64,000 bases of DNA, from contig NC_058522.1 in assembly GCF_904849725.1 (NCBI RefSeq), forward strand, positions 460,042,844 through 460,106,843. Direction: 5' to 3'. The position numbers and the translations under genes were made by a program. Origin of the DNA: Hordeum vulgare subsp. vulgare (taxonomy: Eukaryota; Streptophyta; Magnoliopsida; Poales; Poaceae). Below the pieces are notes generated by a model. The model saw nothing but the letters and a program-made list of their open reading frames with translations. It was not told the DNA's origin and searched no databases. How positions within the stretch are numbered: the stretch's first letter is position 1; each line of letters opens with the position of its first letter. Of this stretch, positions 23,062 through 33,420 are shown in pieces.

Positions 23062-24779
23062 TCTACGTACCCTTGTAGATTGCACAGCAGGAAGCGTTAA
23101 GAAACGCGGTTGATGTAGTGGAACGTCTTCACGTCCCTCGATCAGCCCCACGAACCGTCCCACGATCCGTTTTGATTTAGTGCCAAATGGACGACACCTC
23201 CGCGTTCAGCACACGTACAGCTCGACGATGATCTCGGTCTTCTTGATCCAGCAGGCAAGACGGAGAAGTAGATGAGTTCTCCTGCAACGTGAAGGCGCTC
23301 CGGTGGTGGTGAGGATCTATTCGTGGAGGGCTCCGCCCGAGCTCCGCAGAAATACGATCTAGAGATAAAACTATGGTGTCTAGATCTGAGTTGCACGTGG
23401 CCAAAGTTGTATCAAATCAGCCCTAAATCACCATTATATATAGGAGGGAGGGGGAGGAGGCTTGCCTTGAGGGCCAAGCTCTCAAGGGTGCGCCGGCCAA
23501 GGGAGAGGAGGAGTCCTACTCCAATCCTACTCCAATTAGGATTGGAAAGTGGAGTCCTTCTCTTCCTTCCAACCTCTCTTTTTTTCCTTTTTATTTGGTT
23601 TTCTTTCCTTGGCACCAAGGCCCTCTTGGGATTTCCCACCAAATCAATAACGACTGGTGCGCCACCCCTAGGGCCATTGGGCTTCCCTCGGGTGGGTTGC
23701 CCCCCTCCCGGTGAACTTCCGGAACCCATTCGTCACTCCCGGTACATTCCCGGTAATGCCCGAAAACCTTCCGGTAACCAAATGAATCCATCAGATATAT
23801 CAATCTTCATTTCCGGACCATTCCGGAAACCCTCGTGACGTCTGTGATCTCATCCGGGACTCCGAACAACATTCTGTAACCACACATATAACTCAACTAT
23901 ACTAAAATATCACCGAACCTTAAGTGTGCATACCCTGCGGGTTCAAGAACTATGTAGACATGCCCCGAGGCACTCCTCGGTCAATATCCAATAGCGGGAC
24001 CTGGATGCCCATATTGGATCCTACATATTCTCCGAAGATCTTATCGGTTGAACCTCGGTGTCAAGGATTCATATAATCCCATATGGCATTCCCTTTGTCC
24101 TTCGGTATGTTACTTGCCCGAGATTTGATCGTCGGTATCCGCATACCTATTTCAATCTCGTTACCGGCAAGTCTCTTTACTTGTTCCGTAATACAAGATC
24201 CCATGACTTACACTTAGTCACATTCCTTGCAAGGCTTGTGTGTGATGTTGTATTACCGAGTGGGCCCCGAGATACCTCTCCGTCACACAGAGTGACAAAT
24301 CCCAGTCTTGATCCATACTAACTCAACAGACACCTCCGGAGATACCTGTAGAGCACCTTTATAGTCACCCAGTTACGTTGTGATGTTTGATGCACACAAG
24401 GTATTCCTCTAGTGCCAGTGGGTTATATGATCTCATGGTCATAGGAACAAATACTTGACATGCAGAAAACAATAGCAATAAAACGACATGATCAATATGC
24501 TACGTTCATAGTTTGGGTCTAGTCCATCACATGATTCTCCTAATGATGTGATCCAGTTATCAAGTGACAACACTTGCACATAGTCATAAAACTTTGACTA
24601 TCATTGATCAACTGGCTAGCCAACTAGAGGCTTGCTAGGGACATTGTTTTGTCTATGTATCCACACATGTATCTATGTTTTCATTCAATATAATTATAGC
24701 ATGGATAATAAACAATTATATTTAAACAAGAAATATAACAGTAAATATTTATCATTGCCTCTAGGGCATATTTCCAACA

Positions 24780-24790
24780 GTCTCCCACTT
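24780..24790 (-). other. Polypurine tract of C2
   Basis: AAGTGGGAGAC on the minus strand, immediately before the C2 3' LTR. Confidence 0.85.
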
Positions 24791-24831
24791 GCACTAGAGT
24801 CAATAATCTAGTCCTCACATCGCCATGCGAT

Positions 24832-25493
24832 TTACATTGTAATAAATCGAACACCCATATAGTTCTGGTGTTGATCATGTTTTGCCCGTGGAAGAGGTTT
24901 AGTCAGCGGGTCTGCTACATTCAGATCAGTGTGCACTTTGCAAATATTCACATCCTCTCCTTCGACATAGTCGCGGATGAGGTTCAAGCGTCGTTTGATG
25001 TGTTTGGTCTTCTTGTGAAACCTTGGTTCCTTTGCTAAGGCAATGGCACCAGTGTTGTCACATAACAGAGTTAATGGATCTAGTGAGATTGGCACAACTC
25101 CAAGATCTATCATGAACTGCTTCATCGGGACACCCTCCTTTGTTGCCTCCGAGGCAGCCATGTACTCCGCTTCACATGTAGAATCTGCTACGATACTCTT
25201 CTTGGAACTGCACCAGCTTACTGCACCCAAATTAAGAATAAATATGTATTCGGTGTGCGAATTAGAGTCATCCGGATCGGTGTCAAAACTTGCGTTGACA
25301 TAACCTTTTACGACGAGCTCTTTGTCACCGCCGTCCAGTGATCCACTCCTGGATTACTCTGAAACCTGCCTGCCATACTTATGGCCAAGCTGACGTCTGG
25401 TCTAGTGCACAACATTGCATACATGATAGAACCTACGGCTGAAGCATAGGGGACGGAACTCATTTGTTCTCTATTTTCCGTAGTTGCTGGGCA
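24832..25493 (-). pseudogene. Copia RNase H domain of C2
   Basis: The minus frame 25230-24832 (132 codons) contains GAVSWCSSKKSIVADSTCEA, EYMAASEATKEG, CDNTGAIALAKEPRFHKKTK and CKVHTDLNVADPLTKPLP, the diagnostic text of Ty1-copia RNase H, including the Glu and Asp residues. Upstream (25231-25493) the domain continues in broken frames, with an in-frame stop before GAVSW. In the element this domain degrades the RNA strand during reverse transcription. Here it is the 3' end of a disrupted pol. Confidence 0.85.
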
Positions 25494-25842
25494 CTAAGTC
25501 TTACTCAATTGTATACCTTGTAACACTCGCAAGAACCCTTTCTTGGACTGATCCATTTTGAACTTCTTCAAAACTTTATCAAGATATGTGCTTTGTGAAA
25601 GTCCTATCACACGTTTTGATCTATCCCTATAGATCTTAATGCCTAGAATGTAAGCAGCTTCTCCTAGGTCCTTCATAGAGAAACTTTTATTCAAGTAATC
25701 CTTTATGCTCTCCAAAAGCTCCACGTTGTTTCCAATCAGCAATAGGTCATCAACATATAATATTAGAAACGCCACAGAGCTCCCACTCACTTTCTTGTAA
25801 ATACAAGATTCTCTAACCACTTGTATAAACCCAAATGCTTTT
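25494..25842 (-). pseudogene. Copia reverse transcriptase, C-terminal part, of C2
   Basis: The minus frame includes IKAFGFIQ, CIYKKVSGSSVAFLILYVDD, LLLIGNNVELLESIKDYLNK, SFSMKDLGEAAYILGIK and SQSTYLDKVLKKFKM. The catalytic YVDD is intact, unlike in C1 and C3. The first 45 codons of the 162-codon frame found here (25843-25982) come from the solo LTR inserted at 25848, not from pol. Confidence 0.88.
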
Positions 25843-25847
25843 ATCAC

Positions 25848-27313
25848 TGATACGTCTCCATCGTATCTACTTTTCCAAACTCTTTTGCCCTTGTTTTGGA
25901 CTCTAATTTGCATGATTTGAATGGAACTAACCCGGACTAACGCTGTTTTCAGCAGAATTGCCATGGTGTTGTTTTTGCACAAAATAAAAGTTCTCAGAAT
26001 GACCAGGAAATTTACAGAGAATTTTTGTGGAATATATAAAAAATACTAGCGCAAGAATCAACGGAGGAAGTGGAGCGTGGAGCCCACAAGCCCACCAGGC
26101 GCCCACCCCCCCCCCCCCCCGCTGGCCACACCTCACAGGCTTGTGGGGCCCACGTTGCTCCACCGCCTCCAATCTTAGGTCTATTTAGCCTCTTTCGTCC
26201 GGAAAAAAATCAGGGAGAAGAGTTCATCGCGTTTTACGATACGGAGGCGCCGCCACCACCTATTCTTCCTCTGGAGGGCAGATCTGGAGTCCGTTATGGG
26301 CTCCGGAGAGGGGAGATCGTCGCCATCGTCATCACCAACCTTCCTTCATCGCCAATTCCATGATGCTCTTCACCGTTCGTGAGTAATCTCATCGTAGGCT
26401 TGTTGGACGGTGATGGGTTGGATGATATCTACTATGTAATCGAGTTAGTTTTGACGGGGATTGATCCCTAGTATCCACGATGTTCTGAGATTCATGTTGC
26501 TACTACTTTGCCATGCTTAATGCTTGTCACTAGGGCCCGAGTGCCATGATTTCAGATCTGAACCTATTTTTCTCTCGCCAATATATGTGTGTTTTTGATC
26601 CTATCTTGCAAGTTGTAGTCACCTACTATGTCTTATGACCCGGCAACCCCAGAGTGACAATAGCCGGAACCACTCCCGGAGATGACCATAGTATGAGCAG
26701 TTCATGTATTCACCAAGTGTTAATGCATTGGTCCGGTTCTTTATTAAAAGGAGAACCTTAATATCCCGTAGTTTCCATTAGGACCCCGCTGCCACGGGAG
26801 TGATGGACAATAGATGTCATGCAAGTTCTTTTCCCTAAGCACGTATGACTGCATATGGAATACATGCCTACATTACATTGACGAACTGGAGCTAGTTACA
26901 TATCTCTCCGTGTTATAACTGTTGCATGAGGAATACCATCCGGCATAATTATCCATCACCGATCCAATGCCTACGAGTTTTTCCTACTGGTCCTTGCTAC
27001 ATTACTTTGCTGCTACTGCTGTCACTGTTGCTACCGTTACTCTGTCGCTACTGCTGTCACTGCTGCTATTGTTACTCTGTCGCTATTGTTGTCACTGCTG
27101 CTACTGTTACTCTGTTGCTACTGTTGCTATCACACTACTCTGCTACTGATACTTTTCTACAGATACTAAGTCTTTCAGGTGTGGTTGAATTGACCACTCA
27201 ACTGCTAATACTTGAGAATATTCTTTGGTTTCCCCTTGTGTCGAATCAACAAATTTGGGTCGAATACTCTACCCTCGAAAACGATTGTGATCCCCTATAC
27301 TTGTGGGTTATCA
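25848..27313 (+). repeat. Solo Gypsy LTR inside C2 reverse transcriptase
   Basis: 1,466 bp, TGATACGTCTCCATCGTATC...CTTGTGGGTTATCA, flanked by a perfect ATCAC duplication (25843-25847 and 27314-27318). It has no internal region and no second LTR. The family is that of the G1 LTR. A triplet-like run of GCTACTGCTGTCACT repeats (26990-27150) explains the long Leu/Cys/Tyr frames on the plus strand. Confidence 0.93.
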
Positions 27314-27318
27314 ATCAC

Positions 27319-27364
27319 CTCATCAAAGCGCTTATTCCAACTCCGAGATGCTTGCACCAGTCCA
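27319..27364 (-). pseudogene. Reverse transcriptase, 45-bp middle piece, of C2
   Basis: The minus strand encodes GLVQASRSWNKRFDEV, the conserved Copia reverse transcriptase stretch. It is stranded between the solo LTR on its left and the CACTA transposon on its right, in frame with 25842 and with 35156. The last three bases (CCA) are the CACTA target duplication. Confidence 0.9.
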
Positions 27365-27590
27365 CACTACAAGAAATATGCTCATACATGACGTTCTTTA
27401 AGATGTCGTTGATGAATTCGTCATAAATCTATGACAATTTCATCCAAGATTGTCGTAAGCCGTTTGAGGAGATCAAATCTACATATAAATTACGACGATG
27501 TGAGTCAAAAACGTCGTAACCGCATAAGATGAGATCGTCATAACTTTTACGACGATTATAAAAATGTCGTAACATGTTTTAACTATGTTG
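27365..27590 (+). repeat. Left terminal inverted repeat and subterminal repeats of CACTA
   Basis: The TIR is at 27365-27393. Repeated ACGACGAT, CGTCGTAA and TCGTCATAA motifs follow on both strands. In this family of transposons such subterminal arrays are the binding sites of the transposase complex. Confidence 0.85.
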
Positions 27591-28139
27591 ACATGTCACT
27601 CGTGGGTCCATTCTATCCCACCTCATACATGTATTGAACTGTTTTTATACCACTTTTCTGCTGGGTTATTTTTCATCTTACTTTTATATTGGGCTGGTAT
27701 TTTATCCTCCATGCTTGCTAATGGGTTGGTTTGTCGTCTGTCATAATATTCTATATTATACATAATATATGGTCTACTATTTTTTTAAATGAGTTGCTAC
27801 ATTTTTACAACAAAGATTTGGTAGGTTCTTTACAAAAAACCTATTATCTAGCACTTTGAAAAAAATGGTTTTTTTGTGCAAACAAAATGTAAAATCTCTT
27901 TGACAATGTTGTGTGTCATACCAACATACACACATGTGAACAATATTGGGTCATTATAACAAAATATAAGAGGATAAAATATAGAACAAACAAACAAAAA
28001 ACAAAAAAAATTATATAAACTTAATTTTGATTGGTGGAATCTGCTATGGCATGGATCGATGACGTGTCAAACATCCATCCGTCCATCCAACCCACCGGCT
28101 CACCAAACCCTAGGCTTCGCTCCTCACGTACGAGCACCA
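27591..28139. other. AT-rich non-coding part of CACTA
   Basis: No frame, no repeat and no recognised captured sequence until the GC-rich block beginning near 28070. Confidence 0.5.
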
Positions 28140-28393
28140 CGTCCTTTGCTCTGTCTTCCTCCTTCCCCCGAATCCCATATCCACCCAACTAGCCGGCGGC
28201 GGCCACCTCTCCCCTACCCCCACCGATGACCTACCGGCCTCCGACCTCTACTCCACTGCCGGCACACCCAACCCTCTCCTCTCCCCAGCCGCCGAGTCTA
28301 ACCTCACATCTCTCACCCGCACGCGAAACCCTAGCTCATGCACATGGCGACGAGGCCCACCCACCGCAGCCGCCGACGAGGAGGAGGAGCGAG

Positions 28394-28780
28394 ATGCCCG
28401 ACCTGCCGTGCGACGGGGACGAGGTGTGCATGGTGTGTCCCTAGGCGCCGCCGCCAGAGGTGGAGGTGCTGCGGTGCGCGACCTGCACAATGCGGTGGAA
28501 CTCCCCGTGCCTCTTGAAGCCCCCCGCGCTCACCGGCGCGGCCGGCTGGGCCTGCCCCGACTGCGGGGACGAGGGTGCGTCCCCCTCGTCCGCCCCGGCG
28601 CCTGCCCCCACTGCAGCCCCCGGGGGCACCGGCGGCGGGAGCGGCCTCCTCGCCGCCATCCGCGAGATCGAGGCCGACGCAACCCTCTCCGAGCAGGACA
28701 AGGCGCGGCGCCGCGAGGAGCTCGGCAAGAACTTTAGTTGCGTCTTCTGCATGAAGCTCCCCGAGCGCCCCGTCACCATG
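28394..28780 (+). pseudogene. Captured 5' exon of a VIM/ORTHRUS-type PHD-RING E3 ubiquitin ligase
   Basis: From an ATG at 28394 the frame reads MPDLPCDGDEVCMVC, then P and a TAG stop, then continues in frame with APPPEVEVLRCATC, MRWNSPCL, GWACPDCGDEG, a Gly/Pro/Ala linker, GLLAAIREIEADATLSEQDK, RRREEL and FSCVFCMKLPERPVTM. This is the order of the VIM/ORTHRUS family (reader of methylated DNA and E3 ligase): an N-terminal PHD finger with its Cys pairs, a helical linker, then the first CXXC of the RING. The SRA domain and the rest are absent. It stops where the exon would end; the following text ATGAGCACTGC looks like a donor site GTGAGC with GT changed to AT. The GC-rich upstream DNA (28070-28393) looks like captured promoter/5' UTR. 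One nonsense codon and the truncation make it non-functional. Confidence 0.85.
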
Positions 28781-29440
28781 AGCACTGCTCAATCCCCCCA
28801 TCCCCTCCCGTGTTCTCCGCCGTTAGTTTTCATCAAATTAATAAATGCCCATGACTAAATCCATCATCGCTCTGCTGCTGGTAGTATAATCACAGGCTTG
28901 CGCGTGTGCGTGCTTCTCCTAGATGCGTGCAATTGGAACTCCTATGCGCCATGCGCGCAGGGGAAGTTGTGCTCTTCTCTGCTAACTTTGGAGCAGGCTT
29001 TTGTGTCATGGGGTTTCGAGGGAGTGAGGTTGACACCACATAAGTATGATTTTTACAGCGTAAACTTTTTTTAATAGAAATTATGCATTGATGGATGTCC
29101 GCTGTCAAAGAGAGGGCACATCAATGCTGATTTTTTTATACCTCTATCTAGATGGATGCCCAGCGTTGATGCCCAGCGCTGATTCATGAGCATTGTTCAT
29201 GGCTTCTCAGCATCTCACCCGTGACTTCGTTAGTTATCTTATCTGAAGTTAATTGGAGTTTTTTCTTCTTCTATTTCCTTGTTGGAGTAACTGAATGCGT
29301 TTTCATATTACAATTCTTGTTTGATATGGTCCCTTTTCAGCTTATGACCTACTCTCAAATTTCAGGCCCCTTGCTGTATAGCGGAGCCGTTGCTGCTATT
29401 TCATCACCTTCAAAGCGAGCCCTGGTAAAGTTGCTTCCAA
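28781..29440 (+). other. Captured intron-like and leader-like DNA between VIM and villin pieces
   Basis: No coding similarity recognised. The first part probably continues the VIM intron, and the last 100 bp before 29441 read like a villin 5' leader, with CAG acceptor-like text near 29340-29365. I cannot place the junction between the two captured sources. Confidence 0.4.
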
Positions 29441-30000
29441 ATGTCGACCCCGAAAGTGGTGGATCCTGCTTTCCAAGGGGCTGGCCAAAAAGTGTATCCT
29501 TCCACACGACTGTCAGCCGGTTATCTTTGATTGAATTGATTTTGTTCGTTAAGCTCACAAATCTGGATTGTACTTCTTTATTTATGTATGCGTGCCCCTT
29601 GACGTCACTTAGTGGGATAAAAAAGGCGAATTGAAGATTTTAAGCCAGTTGCATTGCCAAAATCTGATTATGGTAAATTCTATTCTGGAGATTCATCTAT
29701 AGTTTTGCAGGTGATTGCTTTGACTCTTGCATTCTCTAATGCATCATTGATCTTTCTGTTTTTCTATCATACAAAAGTTACTAAGCTATTTCTTTGTATT
29801 TTTCTAGACGACTTCTCCTAAGGGTGGTGCATACCTGTATGACGTCCACTTCTGGATTGGGAAAGACTCAAGCCAAGTACAAACCGTGTAAACTTCAATT
29901 TCCGTCACACTCAGAAACCCATTTTCAACTAACTGACGACTTGTCATTGTGCAGGATGAAGTTGGAACTGCAGCAATCAAGACGGTTGAACTCGAAACTT
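29441..30000 (+). pseudogene. Captured villin gene fragment, four exons with introns
   Basis: Exon 1 (29441-29491) encodes MSTPKVVDPAFQGAGQK and is followed by GT. Exon 2 (29613-29710) is preceded by TTAG and carries [20 protein letters not shown] and GDSSIVLQ; a run of seven A near 29619 shifts the frame, and the Trp before RIED is changed. Exon 3 (29808-29876) is preceded by TCTAG and encodes AYLYDVHFWIGKDSSQ. Exon 4 starts at 29955 after GCAG and encodes DEVGTAAIKTVELET, then a stop. This is the N-terminal gelsolin-like repeat of plant villins, actin-bundling proteins. Intact splice sites around exons 1, 3 and 4 show capture from genomic DNA, not cDNA. Family members run to about 900-1,000 residues, so only the first 100 or so are here. 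Confidence 0.9.
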
Positions 30001-31631
30001 GACAAGGGGGTCGTGGAGTCTAGTATAGGGAACTCGATTCTGTATTTGTTATTATCGCTACACCATCATTTATTTTCTGATGATATGCATGTTCGTCATT
30101 CAGTTCCTCAACCCCAAAGGTGAATTTTGTTTGCTGGTATGAGTTGTGTGCTCTAGCAAATCGTTGTCGTGATTCTAAATTGTAGTAGTCTCTTCTGTTG
30201 GCGTTTTACATCATGTCTATCACTATCAGTTAAGAAATGAATATGTGAAAGCAGTACTTCTTCATATCCAACTCCAAATATGTGTTTCTCAGTTTGTTGA
30301 TAATTTAGATGCCCCCACTCATGAATCATTCTAGGTGAAAATACTGAACAGAGCTATGCATATATACTGTTGAATTTTAAGCACAATTTAACCAGTAGGC
30401 TCTGGTTATGGACTTGTTTGGTCGGTTTGGTGTGATAAACTTTGTGATTGTTAATTATTTTGTTTACTGGAACGAAACTAATAGCTGGCCGTATCTAGAT
30501 TGTCTATATTAATCTCGTTTGACGAATAGATGTTCTACTTACCTGTTTTAGTTGAACTTGTGAAACCCATGGTTATATTAACAGTAACACTGTGTGGTCA
30601 CTCAGTTGGAACTCGAAAGTGTTAGCTCAACGGATGTACGTACTTTGTTATAATCTGCTTAGAACAATAAATAAATGGCGTAATTACTGAAATCTCAAAG
30701 TGGTTACTAGCTCAACGGATGAACTCAAAATGTGTGTATGTAGTGCTTGAGAGCAGACCTAATTATTAACTGAAACACCTTGTAAATATTAACTAATAAT
30801 AGCTATAAATTTGGATGTCGTAAGAAACACACAAGTCTGAAGAAACCACACACATTGTCAGAATGTGCAGCCAGCTTATCTGGATTGTGTATTATTCTAA
30901 GTAATCATATATGTGTAGTGTAGTATTCAATTGTTAGTCTCCTCGATTTTGTAGTATATATATGTTAAAAGTAAAATAACATATGTGTATTTCAGCTAAG
31001 TTTTGGCATGTTTAATTTGCATGGATTAGAAAATTGTAGTTAGCCGGTTATGTTGATGTTACAGAAACTGGCAACTTGCAGGGCCCTCCTTTGCGAAGCT
31101 GCAGCTCACCCGTCATATTGGTTTTCCATTGTTTTTTCTGATCAGTTCATGTGTTGAGAGATGCAAAATTGGAATTAACCTTCTCTAACAACATGCTGAA
31201 AAAGTTTTTCTAATGCTGCAGGAATAGCTCCAGAGTTGACAATGATATTTAGCCTGGTAAGATAAGGTAGAAGTAGGGCTAATTGGCATGTCTAGCCTAG
31301 TACGTGAAGAAAAAAAGACCTTATAGATGTTAAACTTTTCATATATGTAGGTCAGACTGTCTTAAAAGTTATATGTAGGTCACTGCAATAGTATTTTCTT
31401 ATTGAGAAGGGAGAAAAGTTACTACTTAATAAGTAGGCCAGAACTAACAAATTACATAGATTTCAATTGGATGCAATTGCTGTACCGTGAAGGTTCATCT
31501 ATAATTGTTGAATTAAGATGAGTGGTACTGAGTCAATCCGATGTTGTAGATTCTTGATAATTCCTGCATCAGATTATTATTCCTCTAGCCAATGGTCTCA
31601 TGCTGAATCTTCTGATTGTTATGGACCCATG
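30001..31631 (+). other. Non-coding DNA in CACTA downstream of villin piece
   Basis: AT-rich and intron-like. I see only one exon-like GGCCCTCCTTTGCGAAGCTG after CTTGCAG near 31080, which I cannot identify. No repeats or RNA genes recognised. Confidence 0.4.
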
Positions 31632-31639
31632 TTCTGCCT

Positions 31640-32873
31640 TCAGCCTGGACGTACCGAGCGGGCTTTCTGGCCTACTCATGGCCCGCTCGGTCTTGGCCCG
31701 TTCGGTCCAAGCCCGATAGCAAAACAGGCCGGTCCAGGACTAGTAATCCAGATCTAAAAAAGTTCGGTCCGGTCCGATCTTTAACCGGGCCGAACGAGCA
31801 GACCGAGTGCAACAAGAGCAGTTTTCCTTTTATTCAGATGTGTTCCACCTCCACACGATCCTATTGATCTGAAAGGAGACGTGCTGAAGTTGCGCGCCAT
31901 CGTCAACCGTCGCTGTTTCATCTTCCCATTGTAGAGTACCTCCTCCTCGTCTGGTTGTCGTTGACCATGTCAGTTTACAGCTGTTGTCGAAGTTTCAAAA
32001 AATAAAGTTTCGTCAGTCCTAGCAGGAAACTGTTAGAATTCAGTTTCGTCAGACAGTACATCTTTCTTCCGTTTCTCGTCGAGCACCTGCTGCACGCCGG
32101 GGTCGCAGCAAGGCCAACATATCATCGATCAAGTCTTCCCTGATTCCTCGCCGAGCTCTACGACCACGAGGAGGAAGAGGTAACCTCGTGGGCTCGCTGC
32201 CTTCCCTCCCTCCCTTGTTGACTGGTTCAGACTTCAGAGTTGGTGGTGTATTTTCTTTCAGTCTATTCTCTAGTGTCACTGCTGCTGGTGGCTGGTGGTG
32301 GTGGATCCGTGGTGGGCTGGTGGCCAGTAAGCTCCTCAACATTGTGCTTCTGTTTCTGGGTTCACAAGTCTTGCTGCCTTAGTGGGAGTTGTGGGTGTCT
32401 TTGTTTCTACAGTACCGTTATGCACTGTTACTTGTTCTGAAACTTATGCTCTCGTGCAGAATGTTTGGTGAACTATGAATAAGTGAACCCTGAATTCCGT
32501 CTATAGTTCTTGCTGTTGTAATTCTGCTGATGTTGCTACTAAAATTCTGCTGCTGTAATTTTGTTGTTGCTGCTATAATATATGCCGACGAGGATCAGGA
32601 CATCTGGACATGCATCAAGTATTTTTTTGCTGCTGTAATTCTGCTGTTGTTGCTACTGAAAGTCTGCTGCTGTTGCTGTAGTAGGACTAAACGGCAGCTG
32701 GACCTGGTTCTGGAATCGGTCCAGTCGGTCCAGAAAAGCTTGACCGAGCCAGCTCTAAAACGGTCCGGTCCTTGAAAAGCAGCCCGCTGGAGAGCTCGGT
32801 CCGGACTGCCGACGGCCGGTTCAAACGTCGGACCGGACCGGGACTGGACCGGACCGGACCGTGTCCAGGCTGA
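31640..32873. mobile_element. Non-autonomous hAT-like transposon nested in CACTA
   Basis: 1,234 bp with 11-bp terminal inverted repeats TCAGCCTGGAC/GTCCAGGCTGA and a perfect 8-bp target duplication TTCTGCCT (31632-31639 and 32874-32881), the size made by hAT transposases. Both ends are rich in CGGTCC/GGACCG motifs, direct and inverted, typical of hAT subterminal regions. The interior (31850-32690) has no transposase, only low-complexity CTGCTGTAATT-type runs. Confidence 0.85.
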
Positions 32874-32881
32874 TTCTGCCT

Positions 32882-33372
32882 TATGGGTCTCAGTCAAGCT
32901 GATTCTCGTTGTACTACATGTGTATGTTATTAGCCTTACAATGTATCTTCTGCAGTTCAATCGACTTGTCGCACAAATCTGCTTAATTTAAACTGGAAAT
33001 AGATCCTAACAGTTAAGTTATTTATTGTCTTCCAGTTCCACGTTTCATTATCGCTCCGCGGTTATTATTTGTAAATTCTGATCTATAGATTTACTGTTTG
33101 TCATGGGGTTTAGATTATTTATATGTCTTTGTTATTGATGGTTAATTTTAACTGCAGAACACCGAAGTCTTTGTTCTATCACCCTTGTTCTGTTCATAGA
33201 CCCTCTAACTTGGTCAATTAAAGATGCTTTGTTTGTAAATTTTCAACATGCATACCTATCAAAGAATTTTTATACTGGTCCTCTTTGTCTCATTACTTTG
33301 TTAATCGATTGATATGTTCATGTAAGCCTCTTACTTGTTGACTTATCCTACTTGCAATTTCCAATTATGCAG
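32882..33372 (+). other. Intron/leader-like DNA before the ubiquitin piece
   Basis: T-rich sequence ending TTATGCAG directly before an ATG, as in plant polyubiquitin genes, which carry a long 5' UTR intron ending at the start codon. No other content seen. Confidence 0.5.
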
Positions 33373-33420
33373 ATGCAGATCTTTGTGAAGACGCTCACCG
33401 GCAAGACCATCACACTAGAA
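33373..33420 (+). pseudogene. Captured ubiquitin N-terminus
   Basis: Right after an AG acceptor the frame reads MQIFVKTLTGKTITLE, identical to residues 1-16 of ubiquitin, and then changes to unrelated FIDSNSFTTP. Ubiquitin has 76 residues, so only the first fifth remains. The downstream text is another source or scrambled. It is on the same strand as the VIM and villin pieces. Confidence 0.9.

Larger units (their letters stand above)
14881..24779 (-). repeat. 3' LTR of C2, interrupted by C1
   Basis: Two pieces, 14881-14974 and 23067-24779, make an LTR of about 1.8 kb. The text stops at GGATCTAC (14974) and resumes at TCTACGTACCCTTG (23062). A TATA-type box (TATATATA, 23435-23442) is kept in this copy. 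It ends TTTCCAACA at 24779, next to the polypurine tract. Confidence 0.9.

Noticed and set aside
26926..27426. 166-codon plus-strand frame rich in Leu, Cys and Tyr
   Set aside because: It is translated from a triplet-like low-complexity run in a solo LTR and crosses the LTR border and the CACTA border.
28331..28801. Antisense and shifted frames over the VIM piece (up to 156 codons)
   Set aside because: Shadows of the GC-rich captured exon; only the frame with the PHD/RING text makes sense.
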